Notes: generated by a model from the sequence alone, not told the origin. Positions 35,091-43,414 are shown, counted from the stretch's first letter. The stretch: DNA of 64,000 nucleotides from Verrucomicrobiota bacterium (GCA_016235595.1 JACRJX010000040.1:124001-188000); one strand, 5' to 3'. Made by a program: numbers and translations.

Positions 35091-36379
35091 AGGCTCACGA
35101 AGTAGGAGTGGCAGGCGCGGTCGATCAGTTTCGGCTCCAGCGCGGGCTTGTCACCCTGATACCGTGCAATCTCGGTGATCTGGTCGAGCAAGTCCCGCGG
35201 ATGCACGGCGCGAAAGGCGCGGCCGGCCTTCTGGTAGTGCTCGGCGACGAGATACGCGTAACCCGCCTCGTTGAACTCCACCCCACAGATCCGGCACACG
35301 CGCTCGAAAATCTCGCGGAACTGCTCCGGCGTGGGACTGCCCACCTTGATCTTGTGCCGGATGCGCCGCAGGAATGCCTCGTCCACAAGGTCCTTCGGCG
35401 CGAGGTTTGTTGAGAACACGATCATCACGTCGAATGGGAACTCCACCTTTTTGCCACGCATCAACGGCAGGTAGTCCACCCGTTTCTCCAACGGCACCAT
35501 CCAGCGATTCAGGAGTTGGCGCGGCTCCAAACGCTGTCGACCAAAGTCGTCAATGATGAAAGTGCCGTTGTTGGCCTTGACCTGTAGCGGCGCCTCGTAG
35601 GTTTTCGACTTCGGATCGTAGAGCAGTTCCAGCATCTCCAAAGTCAATTCGCCGCCGACCACGATCATCGGCGGCCGGCAACGCACCCAACGCTGGTCTG
35701 GATCACCACGCCGCGGCAGCAACTGCTGCCCGCCATTCGTGCCGTTCGCGACCGGCTCGTGATCAAGCGGATCGAACACCCGCACAATATGACCCTCGAC
35801 TTGGATGGCGTGCGGCACAAACACCTCATAGTCTTGTGCGACGCTGATCGCCTCAGCCAACAGGGTTTTGCCGTTGCCCGGCGGTCCATACAGGAAGATT
35901 GAGCGACCGTTATTGGCCGCCGGACCCAGTTCCTCCAGCAGTTCGTCGCTCACCACCATGGACTTAACCGCCTGCCGGAGTCTGGCTTCATCCACCGGCC
36001 GCTTGGCGAGCGCCTGTCTTTCCACGACCGCACGATATTCCGCCAACGTCACCGGCGCGGGGCCGGCGTAGCTGTTGAAGTCCATCAGTTCCCGTGCCCG
36101 CGCCGCGCCGCTTTGCGTCAGCGCGTAGACGAAACCCATCTCTCCGATGCCACGCACACCCGGGCGGCCGATAAACTGCTCTTTCAACAGCCGCTCGATC
36201 GCTTCCCTGACGACCGGTTCGTAAGGCAGCAGGATTTCCTGCACGATCTCCTGCGCGGTCAGATCGTTGCGTGCGTAAAGAATCCGGAGGATCAACTCCG
36301 CAATCTGGTTGAGCGTCATGCCCGTCTTGGCGACGGACTCCGGAGTCATCGGCACTTGCAGCTCGTTTTTCTCGGTCAT
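35084..36379 (-). CDS. winged-helix + AAA ATPase of unknown role
   Basis: A 431-residue cytoplasmic ATPase. Residues about 20-100 form a winged-helix-like segment (ILRILYARNDLTAQEIVQEI ... GEMGFVYALTQSG), the linker holds AEYRAVVERQAL, and the AAA module has Walker A GPPGNGKT (165-172), Walker B FIIDDFG and sensor-1 VFSTNLAPKDL, with the arginine-finger region EAFLRRIRHKI. A charged insert precedes the Walker B region. This combination is seen in predicted ATPases of several phyla with no assigned function. No substrate gene is adjacent. It may act as a remodelling or DNA/RNA-linked ATPase; that is inference. Confidence 0.7.
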   Translation of the reverse strand: MTEKNELQVPMTPESVAKTGMTLNQIAELILRILYARNDLTAQEIVQEILLPYEPVVREAIERLLKEQFIGRPGVRGIGEMGFVYALTQSGAARARELMDFNSYAGPAPVTLAEYRAVVERQALAKRPVDEARLRQAVKSMVVSDELLEELGPAANNGRSIFLYGPPGNGKTLLAEAISVAQDYEVFVPHAIQVEGHIVRVFDPLDHEPVANGTNGGQQLLPRRGDPDQRWVRCRPPMIVVGGELTLEMLELLYDPKSKTYEAPLQVKANNGTFIIDDFGRQRLEPRQLLNRWMVPLEKRVDYLPLMRGKKVEFPFDVMIVFSTNLAPKDLVDEAFLRRIRHKIKVGSPTPEQFREIFERVCRICGVEFNEAGYAYLVAEHYQKAGRAFRAVHPRDLLDQITEIARYQGDKPALEPKLIDRACHSYFVSLQ

Positions 36380-36424
36380 AGTCTGATTCCGATTGTTGTG
36401 AAGCGCGCTCGAAACCGCGCGCCT

Positions 36425-37447
36425 CTAGTCCGGCTTCAACACCACCTTGATCGCGTCGCCGCGGCGGGCCATGTCGAAACCTTCCCGCCACTGGCTCAGC
36501 GGCAGTTGCTTCGTGACCAACGCCTCCAGGTTCACCTTCCGCTCCGCCAACAGTGCCAGCGCCTTGCGCCACGAGCTGGGCTTCTGTGTGTGCGAACCGA
36601 TCATGCTGATCTCACGCACAAAAAACACGTCTTCGAAATTCAGCGCCACATCCTGGTGCAGAATGCCCGCCTGGATGAACCGCCCGCGCACCCGCACCGT
36701 CGCGAGCGCCGCTGCGACCGCAGGAGGAACACCCGCGCATTCGATGGCCACGTCGAAACCGTAACCGCCGGTCATCGAACGCCCGACTTCCTTCAAGTCC
36801 TCCACCTCCACATTCACCGTTCGCTCCGCGCCAAGACGCGCCGCGAGTTCGAGCCGGGACTTGTCCTTGGCCATGCCCGCCACTACGGCGCGCGCGCCAC
36901 ATGCCTTCACCACCTGCGCGCACAGCAAGCCCAGTGGCCCCGGCCCCATTACCAGCACCACTTCGCCCGGCGCAACCGCCCCCTGCTCCATCACCGCGTG
37001 AGTCACGCAGGCGAGTAGTTCGCAAATCGCACCCGCCTCGTAGGTGACGTGGTCGGGCAGCGGATGCACGCTCGGCTCGCGGATGACTAGATAATCCGTG
37101 AACGCGCCCTCGGCTTTCGTCGCGATGCCTTTCCGCTCGATGCAAAGGCTGTAGTCCTCCGTCGCGCAGAACTTGCACTTGCCGCAGATGGAGGCGGTCG
37201 TCTCCGACGTGACGCGCTCGCCGACCTTCCGCGTTGTGACACCTGCGCCGACCTCCACGATGTCGCCGGCCAGTTCATGGCCAAGGATCACCGGCGGCTT
37301 CAGGCTTGGATGACCGTGGATGTCCGTCCCGCAGATGCCCACCGCGCGGACGCGAATCTTCACCTGCCCCGGCCCACACACCGGCTCCGGCACATCACGC
37401 AACTCGATGTCGTTCTCGCCCCGGCCGATTTTGACTAGCGCTTTCAA
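36425..37447 (-). CDS. zinc-dependent medium-chain dehydrogenase
   Basis: A 340-residue MDR enzyme of the threonine/sorbitol dehydrogenase branch. Catalytic zinc ligands appear in GICGTDIHGH and ILGHELAGD, the structural zinc in ICGKCKFCATEDYSLC, and the NAD(P) site in LVMGPGPLGLLCAQVV. The substrate is unknown. It is the second gene of a pair with 37457-38491, only 9 nt between them, and the two share the same fold and most motifs, so they are diverged duplicates or partners in one sugar/polyol pathway. Confidence 0.85.
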   Translation of the reverse strand: MKALVKIGRGENDIELRDVPEPVCGPGQVKIRVRAVGICGTDIHGHPSLKPPVILGHELAGDIVEVGAGVTTRKVGERVTSETTASICGKCKFCATEDYSLCIERKGIATKAEGAFTDYLVIREPSVHPLPDHVTYEAGAICELLACVTHAVMEQGAVAPGEVVLVMGPGPLGLLCAQVVKACGARAVVAGMAKDKSRLELAARLGAERTVNVEVEDLKEVGRSMTGGYGFDVAIECAGVPPAVAAALATVRVRGRFIQAGILHQDVALNFEDVFFVREISMIGSHTQKPSSWRKALALLAERKVNLEALVTKQLPLSQWREGFDMARRGDAIKVVLKPD

Positions 37448-37456
37448 CGTGTCACC

Positions 37457-38491
37457 TCAGTCCGGCTTGATGGAAATCTTGATGCCCACCTGGTTCACCA
37501 GCAACTCGATGGCCTCGGAGATGCGGCTCAGCGGGAACTCGTGCGTCACGAAGATGTCCGTGTTCACCGCGCCTTGCGCGATCAGGTTCATCGCACGCCG
37601 CACGTATTCCGGTGTGAAATGGAACACGCCCTTGATCGTCACCTCGTTGTAGTGAATTAGGCCCGTGTCCACCGTGATCTTCGTCCCCGACGCGCAACCG
37701 CCAAACAGATTCGCGATGCCGCCCTTGCGCACCGTCGCAATTGCCGTCTGCCACACCTCCGGCAACCCCACCGCCTCGATGGCCACGTCCACGCCGCGCC
37801 CGCCTTCCGTTCGCTCGCGAATCGCCGCGACGGGGTCGGACACCTTCGAGAGATCCAGCGTCTCGTGCGCACCAAGCTGCTTGGCCACCGCCAGCCGTTC
37901 CGCTTTCATGTCCGCCGCGATCACGCGCGCGCCTTTCAGATGCACCAGACGGTTGAAGAACAACCCGATCGGCCCCGCGCCGATCACCACCACCGTGTCC
38001 CCAAGCCGGACGCCGCTGCGTTCCACCCCGTGCACCACGCACGACAGCGGTTCCAACAGCGCCGCCTGCCGATACGTCACGTGCGCCGGGATCTCCACCG
38101 TGTTCTGCGCCACGATCGGAGCAGGAATGATCGCGTATTCCGCGAACGCCCCGCTCAGCCGCAAGAACATGTTCTCGCACATGCTCTGGTTGCCCACCTT
38201 GCACCAGTAACATTGATTGCACGGGGCGGAATTCACCGCCGCCACGCGCGTGCCCGGACGGAACTGCGTCACGCCCGTGCCCACCTCCACCACCTCGCCC
38301 GTGAATTCATGCCCAAAGATGAACGGCGGCTGAAACTTTGGATGGCCGCGCAGATACATCTTGCGGTCCGTCCCGCACGTGAGGGCGGCCTTCACCCGCA
38401 CCATCACCTCGCCCGGCGCGAGCGCGGGCAGTTCCACCTCTTCCAACCGGACATCCTTCAACCCATGCAACACCGCCGCTTTCGTTTTCAT
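37457..38491 (-). CDS. zinc-dependent medium-chain dehydrogenase (paralogue)
   Basis: A 344-residue MDR enzyme. It has ALTCGTDRKMYLRGH and FIFGHEFTGEVVEVG (catalytic zinc), NSAPCNQCYWCKVGNQSMC (structural zinc) and VVIGAGPIGLFFNRLV (dinucleotide fold). The start at 38491 fits the family; the frame is open 81 codons more, into the divergent region, without support. It differs from its neighbour in an AP-rich zinc loop and the MYLRGHP segment. Oxidation of an alcohol or polyol is inferred. Confidence 0.85.
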   Translation of the reverse strand: MKTKAAVLHGLKDVRLEEVELPALAPGEVMVRVKAALTCGTDRKMYLRGHPKFQPPFIFGHEFTGEVVEVGTGVTQFRPGTRVAAVNSAPCNQCYWCKVGNQSMCENMFLRLSGAFAEYAIIPAPIVAQNTVEIPAHVTYRQAALLEPLSCVVHGVERSGVRLGDTVVVIGAGPIGLFFNRLVHLKGARVIAADMKAERLAVAKQLGAHETLDLSKVSDPVAAIRERTEGGRGVDVAIEAVGLPEVWQTAIATVRKGGIANLFGGCASGTKITVDTGLIHYNEVTIKGVFHFTPEYVRRAMNLIAQGAVNTDIFVTHEFPLSRISEAIELLVNQVGIKISIKPD

Positions 38492-38606
38492 GCGCCGCGA
38501 GAGTAGCCAGCGAGCGGAGTGAAAACAAGAGGGATGTCCTTGGCCACAGAGACGATGAGTCAATGCAGACGTGACGTGCGACCGCGGCCATGTTATAAAT
38601 CTTGCC

Positions 38607-39203
38607 GTGAAAAACATCGCTTGGTTAGGGGCGGTGGTGGTGCTTTTTGCGGCGATAATCATCGTCGGCTTTGACGCACGTGAAGCGGAAAAGCGGGCGC
38701 GGAGACCGGTAATCGAATCCACTAATAACGGCACCGGCTATTTGTTTGCCTCTGCACCGCCGGTTCTACACCTCGGAGAAACGAGCCCCATCGTCGAACG
38801 CGCCCTCCAACGAATTAAACGTCGTCTTACCAAAGCCAAGAGTCGCATTCCCGCCCTCTCGGAAGTGGAAAATGCCAGGATTGAGAATTTCCGTTTTCAC
38901 TACAGCAAGGGGACCGCAAGAACAAATAAGCATGATCCGCCTCATTTAGATCCCCCTGATGCGTGCCTTTTGGAAATTGTCACTCGATACGCGTCTAAAT
39001 ATGACAACAACATGCACGCTCAACTGGCGCCAACAAAAACATATGATCTAGGCAACGATCACTTTGAATACACCGTATGGCTCATCGCTGCCTCTTCTGG
39101 CTCTGATGAAATCCAGACAATAATAGAGCAAGAGATGGATATCGCGGCCAAGCTACTTCAGAAGGCCGGAGGGCCCATAGATCTATTCTGGCCCTTTTGG
39201 TGA
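38607..39203 (+). CDS. uncharacterised membrane-anchored protein
   Basis: A 198-residue protein with one N-terminal transmembrane segment (IAWLGAVVVLFAAIIIVGF) and a soluble remainder with no recognised motif. The preferred GTG at 38607 lies 7 nt after TATAAA (38594-38599), so the transcript would be leaderless; a longer frame starts at 38571. Codon use is richer in A/T than that of its neighbours (for example ACT AAT AAC, AAA ACA TAT), which may point to a recent arrival. It lies next to a repeat-rich region. No function can be given. Confidence 0.5.
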   Translation: MKNIAWLGAVVVLFAAIIIVGFDAREAEKRARRPVIESTNNGTGYLFASAPPVLHLGETSPIVERALQRIKRRLTKAKSRIPALSEVENARIENFRFHYSKGTARTNKHDPPHLDPPDACLLEIVTRYASKYDNNMHAQLAPTKTYDLGNDHFEYTVWLIAASSGSDEIQTIIEQEMDIAAKLLQKAGGPIDLFWPFW

Positions 39204-39297
39204 TTTTTTCTGCACACTCTCTGCCATCAGCGTCCCCGCCGTATCGAGACCATCCACGCGCGTATAGACGCCGGTGGGGAAGCGGCCGTCTCCCATA

Positions 39298-39363
39298 GCC
39301 GCCGAGGTCATGAGACGGAGGGGCCGCAGATGAGAAGCCCGCCCGCCTCCTCACGTCGGCGGC
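39298..39363. repeat. GC-rich inverted repeat
   Basis: GCCGCCGAGGTCATGAGACG and following bases (39298-39321) pair imperfectly with CCCGCCTCCTCACGTCGGCGGC-type DNA at 39342-39363. The neighbouring GTCTC/GAGAC hairpin (39285-39318) overlaps. The sequence looks like another dispersed intergenic unit. Confidence 0.5.
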
Positions 39364-39392
39364 GACAGGGAATGCGCCGTCTGCGTCACGAC

Positions 39393-39454
39393 GTAGCCCG
39401 CGACTCCATCGAGGGGGATATCATCATCATTCCCGCCACGGAGTGGTGGGCTAC
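39393..39454. repeat. dispersed palindromic repeat, copy 2
   Basis: The left arm starts GTAGCCCGCGACTCC (39393) and the right arm, TCCCGCCACGGAGTGGTGGG plus CTAC, ends at 39454, around a TCATCATCAT loop. It matches copy 1 at 19920-19980 in both arms and loop. Confidence 0.75.
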
Positions 39455-39639
39455 GAAGCTCCCTCCATCAGCGCCAGAGGTGGCGCGCGCCCTCTGGGCG
39501 CGCTGGCTTGCCGGGCAATGAGGAATCCAGCCGCAAGAAGCACGCTAGGAGCATCGCGTCCGGATGACGCGATCCATCTTCGGCGCCAGCCGCTTTTCCA
39601 CTTGCGGGGCGGCGAAATGGTTTTTACAGTGCATCTCTT

Positions 39640-40689
39640 ATGTCAACGGCAGCGGACCGCGTGCGCGGTGGAACCAAATTTAGCGAGGTGCTCGGACCGA
39701 TCGAGGCGGCGTTGAGCCAGGTGGAAGACCGGCTGGGCCGTCAGGTCGGCGCATTCGAGCCGGGCGTGAGCGATTACGTGCGCTATGCGCTGGGCACGCA
39801 GGGCAAACGGCTGCGGCCGGCGCTGGCGTTGCTCGGCGGCGGCGCTTGCGGGCCGCTCAACGACTACCACATCACGCTGGCGGTGATCGTGGAGATGATT
39901 CATCTGGCGACGCTGGTGCATGACGACATCATGGACGGGGCGACAATGCGCCGGCACAAGCTGACGGTAAGCGCACGCTGGGGCAACGAAATCTCGGTGC
40001 TGCTAGGCGACTGCCTCTTTGCTCACGCGCTGAAGCTGGCGACCGATTTCCCGGACATGGAGGTCTGCCGGCGGATCGCGCACGCGACGAACGTGGTCTG
40101 CGAGGGCGAAATCCTCCAGACGCAGCGGCGGTTCGACCTGGAACTCTCCATCGAGGATTACCTGAAGTTCGTCGAAATGAAGACGGCGGAGCTGTTCGCG
40201 GTGTCATGTGAACTGGGAGCGTTTCTGGCCGGAGCGCCGGCCCCGGTAAAGCAGTCGCTTCGCAACTACGGCATGGCGCTGGGCATCGCGTATCAGATTT
40301 ACGACGACTGCGTGGACATTTTCGAGCAGGAGAACGAGGCAGGCAAGTCGCTCGGCACGGACCTGAACAAGGGCAAGCTGACCTTGCCGATTCTGACCTT
40401 GTTGCGCCGCGCGAGCGAGACGGAGCGCGACCAGATATCGATCGATCTGACAAGCTACTCCGCTCCCGGCGCGGCCCGGCTGGCGGCGTTGGTGGTGAAA
40501 CACCGCACGCTCGATGCCTCGCTGGAGATGATCGGGCACTATCTGGACACCGCGTTGGACTCGCTGAAGCCGCTGCCGGCATCGGGGTTCACGACGGCGT
40601 TGCGCAACCTCGCCTTTTTCCTCCAGAGCCGCAGCCTCGCGCTCTCAGGAGGCAGCAAACCGGCCAGCACACATGCCCCGACGCACTGA
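39640..40689 (+). CDS. polyprenyl diphosphate synthase
   Basis: A 349-residue trans-prenyltransferase. The first aspartate-rich motif is HDDIMDG (D95, D96, D99), the second YQIYDDCVD near residue 227, and GKRLRPALAL is the substrate-binding stretch. A small residue (Ala) at the fifth position before the first motif fits a long-chain product, probably a quinone side chain or lipid carrier precursor, but chain length is not certain. The C-terminal 30 residues are low-complexity (Ser/Pro/His-rich). It is followed by the pncB relic. Confidence 0.9.
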   Translation: MSTAADRVRGGTKFSEVLGPIEAALSQVEDRLGRQVGAFEPGVSDYVRYALGTQGKRLRPALALLGGGACGPLNDYHITLAVIVEMIHLATLVHDDIMDGATMRRHKLTVSARWGNEISVLLGDCLFAHALKLATDFPDMEVCRRIAHATNVVCEGEILQTQRRFDLELSIEDYLKFVEMKTAELFAVSCELGAFLAGAPAPVKQSLRNYGMALGIAYQIYDDCVDIFEQENEAGKSLGTDLNKGKLTLPILTLLRRASETERDQISIDLTSYSAPGAARLAALVVKHRTLDASLEMIGHYLDTALDSLKPLPASGFTTALRNLAFFLQSRSLALSGGSKPASTHAPTH

Positions 40690-40704
40690 CAACAGCCTGC
40701 CGCG

Positions 40705-40943
40705 ATGACAACCCGGCTCGAGCCCCGCGTGTTCCGTCTGCCGGTAGCTGACAGCCGAGGCGGGTTCTACCCGGACGGGTGCGAAAAGTGCGGGCGGCAT
40801 TGAACGAAAATGGCTTCCGATGGGTCAAAATCGTCGTAAGCGGTGGGTTCACCGCCAGCAAAGTGAAGCAATTTGTGAAAGAACAGGTTCCATTCGATGT
40901 CGTGGGTGCGGGCTCCGGCCCAATTCCCGTCTTCATTTGGTGA
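40705..40943 (+). pseudogene. pncB: relic of nicotinate phosphoribosyltransferase
   Basis: Two remnants lie in different frames. 40705 onward reads MTTRLEPRVFRLPVADSRGG, resembling the EVFRLPVAxIRxGYYSD start of this enzyme; 40779-40943 reads VRKVRAALNENGFRWVKIVV then SGGFTASKVKQFV and VPFDVVGAGS, the conserved C-terminal SGGF...D.VGVGS part. The middle of about 300 residues is deleted and the two parts are joined with a frameshift around 40771-40781. It once supported NAD salvage. It lies directly upstream of the sigma gene, whose true start must be after it. Confidence 0.8.
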
Positions 40944-40950
40944 GTTGATT

Positions 40951-41601
40951 ATGGTGTCAGCCTTGGTAAGTTCAGCGGAAACAGGAATGGATCTTCCCGC
41001 GCAACCCGTTTCCGCACTCAGCGATGACGCGGCGCTCGTCGAGCGCGCCCGCGCCAACGATCCCGCTGCCTTTGACGAACTGGTCGAACGTTACAAGCAG
41101 CGCATCTACGGGACGATCTACCACATGACCTCCAACCACGAGGACGCCAACGACCTCGCGCAGGAGACGTTCATCCGCGCCTACAAGAATCTCCACCGCT
41201 TCAAAGGCGATTCGTCGTTCTACACCTGGATCTATCGCATCGCAGTCAACACCACGATCAACTTCCTCAACGGCCACCGCCGGCGCTCCAAGAATCACCT
41301 CAGCCTCGACGACGTGGATGCGCGCATCCAGGAGAACCCGGACTTCATCGAGCGCACGCGCGGCGAAGGTCCGGACGGTGAGGTTGCCGCCAACGAATTG
41401 ATGGAGCATCTCAACGTCGCGCTGCAAAAGCTTTCGCCGGACCACCGGCTGGTCGTCACGCTCTACGACATCCAGGGCCTCTCGCATGCCGAGATTGCCA
41501 AAATCACGAACAGTTCGGAAGGAACCGTCCGCTCGCGGCTCTACTACGCGCGCCTCCAACTGCAGCAGTTGTTGAAGCGATATCTACCGGAGAAGAACTG
41601 A
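40951..41601 (+). CDS. ECF-type RNA polymerase sigma factor (RpoE-like)
   Basis: A 216-residue sigma-70 family factor with regions 2 and 4 only. Region 2: LVERYKQRIYGTIYHMTSNH then EDANDLAQETFIRAYKNLHRF with the -10 contact WIYRIAVNTTINFL; region 4: DIQGLSHAEIAKITNSSEGT then VRSRLYYARLQL (helix-turn-helix). I chose ATG 40951; 40987 (MDLPAQPV) is an alternative, and an upstream extension from 40897 reads through the pncB relic and is rejected. The genes for a membrane protein and an HtrA-like protein follow 6 nt later, an rpoE-rseA-mucD-like layout, so it probably controls an envelope-stress regulon. Confidence 0.93.
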   Translation: MVSALVSSAETGMDLPAQPVSALSDDAALVERARANDPAAFDELVERYKQRIYGTIYHMTSNHEDANDLAQETFIRAYKNLHRFKGDSSFYTWIYRIAVNTTINFLNGHRRRSKNHLSLDDVDARIQENPDFIERTRGEGPDGEVAANELMEHLNVALQKLSPDHRLVVTLYDIQGLSHAEIAKITNSSEGTVRSRLYYARLQLQQLLKRYLPEKN

Positions 41602-41606
41602 CTGCC

Positions 41607-42308
41607 ATGCCTCCGACCCGCCAACCCAACGATCCGCAATTCGACGACCTGCGCCGTCTGCTCGCCATGAAGCGCGCCGAGCGACCGCCGCAGGAAACGA
41701 TGGACGGTTTCCTCGTTGCGTTTCACAAGCGGCTCGCCGACGAGCAGGCCGCTGATGCCGCCCGCCGCGCCAACTCGTTCTGGTTGCGGCTGCGCGAGCG
41801 GCTGGGGATCGCGCCTGCCGTGCCCGGCGACGAGGCATTTCCGGCGCTGTGCCGGCTGCTGTCGCTGAAGCGTTACGAACGGCCCTCGCCCGCTTACCTC
41901 GACAACTTCCTGATGCGCTTGAACCGCCGGCTGCTTGCGGAACAGATGCGGCCCACTGCATTCTGGACGCGGCTCCTCCAATCACTGACGGAACGGCCTT
42001 TCGCCTTCGCCCAGGTCGGCGTCGCCTTCGCGCTCACCTTCGTGCTCACGATCCAGTTCTACAACCACTGGCAGCGTGGCCAGGTTGCAGCCACGGTCCA
42101 ACCCGCTACGCCAACCATCGTTGCCGCCGCCTCCGAGCGGCCCGTGCAGGTCATTTACGATGACGCGCGCGCCAACGACCGACGCGAAGAAACGGTCGAC
42201 TCCGCTGTGATGCTGCTGCCGGCGTTTGAGAGCCAGCCGCGCGTCCACTTCGTCATGGATCGCGTGGACATCACGCCAAAAGTTTATGCTGCTTCGTTTA
42301 ATTACTAA
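41607..42308 (+). CDS. presumptive anti-sigma factor with internal duplication
   Basis: A 233-residue single-pass membrane protein (TM about 133-152, FAFAQVGVAFALTFVLTIQF). The cytoplasmic N-terminal part carries two copies of one module: residues 12-47 and 78-113 share 17 of 36 identical positions (pattern F-x2-L-x-R-LL-x2-KR-x-ERP ... F-L ... RL-x2-EQ), each followed by a W/L-rich helix. The periplasmic tail is unrelated. No HxxxCxxC zinc motif of ZAS anti-sigmas is present. Position (6 nt after the sigma gene, 23 nt overlap with the HtrA-like gene) suggests it holds the sigma factor at the membrane; this is inferred. Confidence 0.65.
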   Translation: MPPTRQPNDPQFDDLRRLLAMKRAERPPQETMDGFLVAFHKRLADEQAADAARRANSFWLRLRERLGIAPAVPGDEAFPALCRLLSLKRYERPSPAYLDNFLMRLNRRLLAEQMRPTAFWTRLLQSLTERPFAFAQVGVAFALTFVLTIQFYNHWQRGQVAATVQPATPTIVAAASERPVQVIYDDARANDRREETVDSAVMLLPAFESQPRVHFVMDRVDITPKVYAASFNY

Positions 42309-43380
42309 GCCGGCCTGCGCCCTGCTGATGCTGTCGGCCTCGTTGCCGGCGCGCGCGCAAGACCTGTCGGTCGAGACCTTCGAGCGCGCCGTCGTCGCCG
42401 TCTGCAACCGCAGCATTGCGAGCGTCGTTCGCGTCAAGGCCATCCTGCCCGATGAGGGCGGCGGCATGGAGGCCGACCCGCGCGCCATGCGCCTCCGGGC
42501 CGGCAGTGGTTTCTTCGTGGATCCGAAGGGCGAAATCCTCACCGCCGCAAGCGTCGTTGCAGGCGCGCACAAGATTTTCATTGAGTGGATGAACCAGCGT
42601 TTCGAGGCAAGACTCGTTGGCATTGACCGCGAGCGTAGCAATCTCGCGTTATTGCAAGTGACCGGCGTGCCCGCCCAGGTGAAATTCCCCGCCCTGCCGC
42701 TCGACAAGAAGATTTCCACCGACCCCGGCTCGCTGGTGATCATGCTCGGTTTCGCCGGCGACCTGCCCGCGTCCCCGTCGGTCGGTTTTGTCGGTTCGAT
42801 GGCGATGTATCGCAACACGCCGTTGATGATGACGCGTGTAAACACCAACCCCGGCGAGAGCGGCGCACCGTTGCTGAATGCGCGCGGCCAGGTCGCCGGC
42901 GTGCTCTTCGGCGCGTCGTCGCAACTGCCCTCGATGGCTTTCGCGCTGCCCACGCGTGCCGCCCTGCGCGTCGCCGCCGACCTGCGCCAGTTCGGCGAAG
43001 TACGCTATGGCTCTCTCGGCCTCAACCTCCGGCAGGTGGGAGTGGTGACCTCCACCAACGCGCCTCCGCAACCCGCCATCCAGATTGACATGGTCCTGCC
43101 CGGCACCACCGCCGAGCAGGCAGGCGCCCGCGCCGGTGACCTGTTACTTTCCATCAACAAAAAACCGACGCGGCTGATGCACGACGTCGCCGAGGCGATG
43201 TTTTACCTTCGCATCGGCGAGCAAACGCAGATTCAGCTTCTGCGCTCCAACCAGCTCACCCAGATGGTCGTGAACGTCATGTCGCGCCCGGCGTCATCCA
43301 ATGTCTCCAGCATGCAAGCCGATCCCTCCGCCCCGCCCGCGCCGGTCGTTGTGGCCCCCGCGTCATTCCCCAAGCCCTGA
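42286..43380 (+). CDS. HtrA/DegP-like protein with degenerate protease triad
   Basis: A 364-residue exported protein (signal peptide MLLRLITKPACALLMLSASLP, cut near ARAQ), with a trypsin-like domain then one PDZ (about 242-330, GLNLRQVGVV to LLSINKKPT). The protease domain keeps the serine in GESGAPL (S192) and the oxyanion glycines, but the catalytic His position (expected TN-x-HVV) reads TAASVV (S89) and the Asp position (expected DLAL) reads SNLALL (N119). It is therefore likely inactive as a peptidase. It overlaps the anti-sigma gene by 23 nt. In the rpoE/mucD context it may act as a sensor or scaffold for misfolded proteins. A Pro/Ala tail follows the PDZ. Confidence 0.85.
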   Translation: MLLRLITKPACALLMLSASLPARAQDLSVETFERAVVAVCNRSIASVVRVKAILPDEGGGMEADPRAMRLRAGSGFFVDPKGEILTAASVVAGAHKIFIEWMNQRFEARLVGIDRERSNLALLQVTGVPAQVKFPALPLDKKISTDPGSLVIMLGFAGDLPASPSVGFVGSMAMYRNTPLMMTRVNTNPGESGAPLLNARGQVAGVLFGASSQLPSMAFALPTRAALRVAADLRQFGEVRYGSLGLNLRQVGVVTSTNAPPQPAIQIDMVLPGTTAEQAGARAGDLLLSINKKPTRLMHDVAEAMFYLRIGEQTQIQLLRSNQLTQMVVNVMSRPASSNVSSMQADPSAPPAPVVVAPASFPKP

Positions 43381-43414
43381 CGGCGTTTTTTTGCCCCCTT
43401 TCTGCTGCCACTTC

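Larger units (their letters stand above)
39204..39639. other. 436-nt repeat-rich intergenic region
   Basis: No gene. It holds a GC-rich inverted repeat at 39298-39363, the dispersed palindrome copy 2 at 39393-39454, and a short perfect hairpin ATCGCGTC/GACGCGAT (39553-39560 with 39566-39573). It separates the unknown protein from the polyprenyl synthase. Confidence 0.6.
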
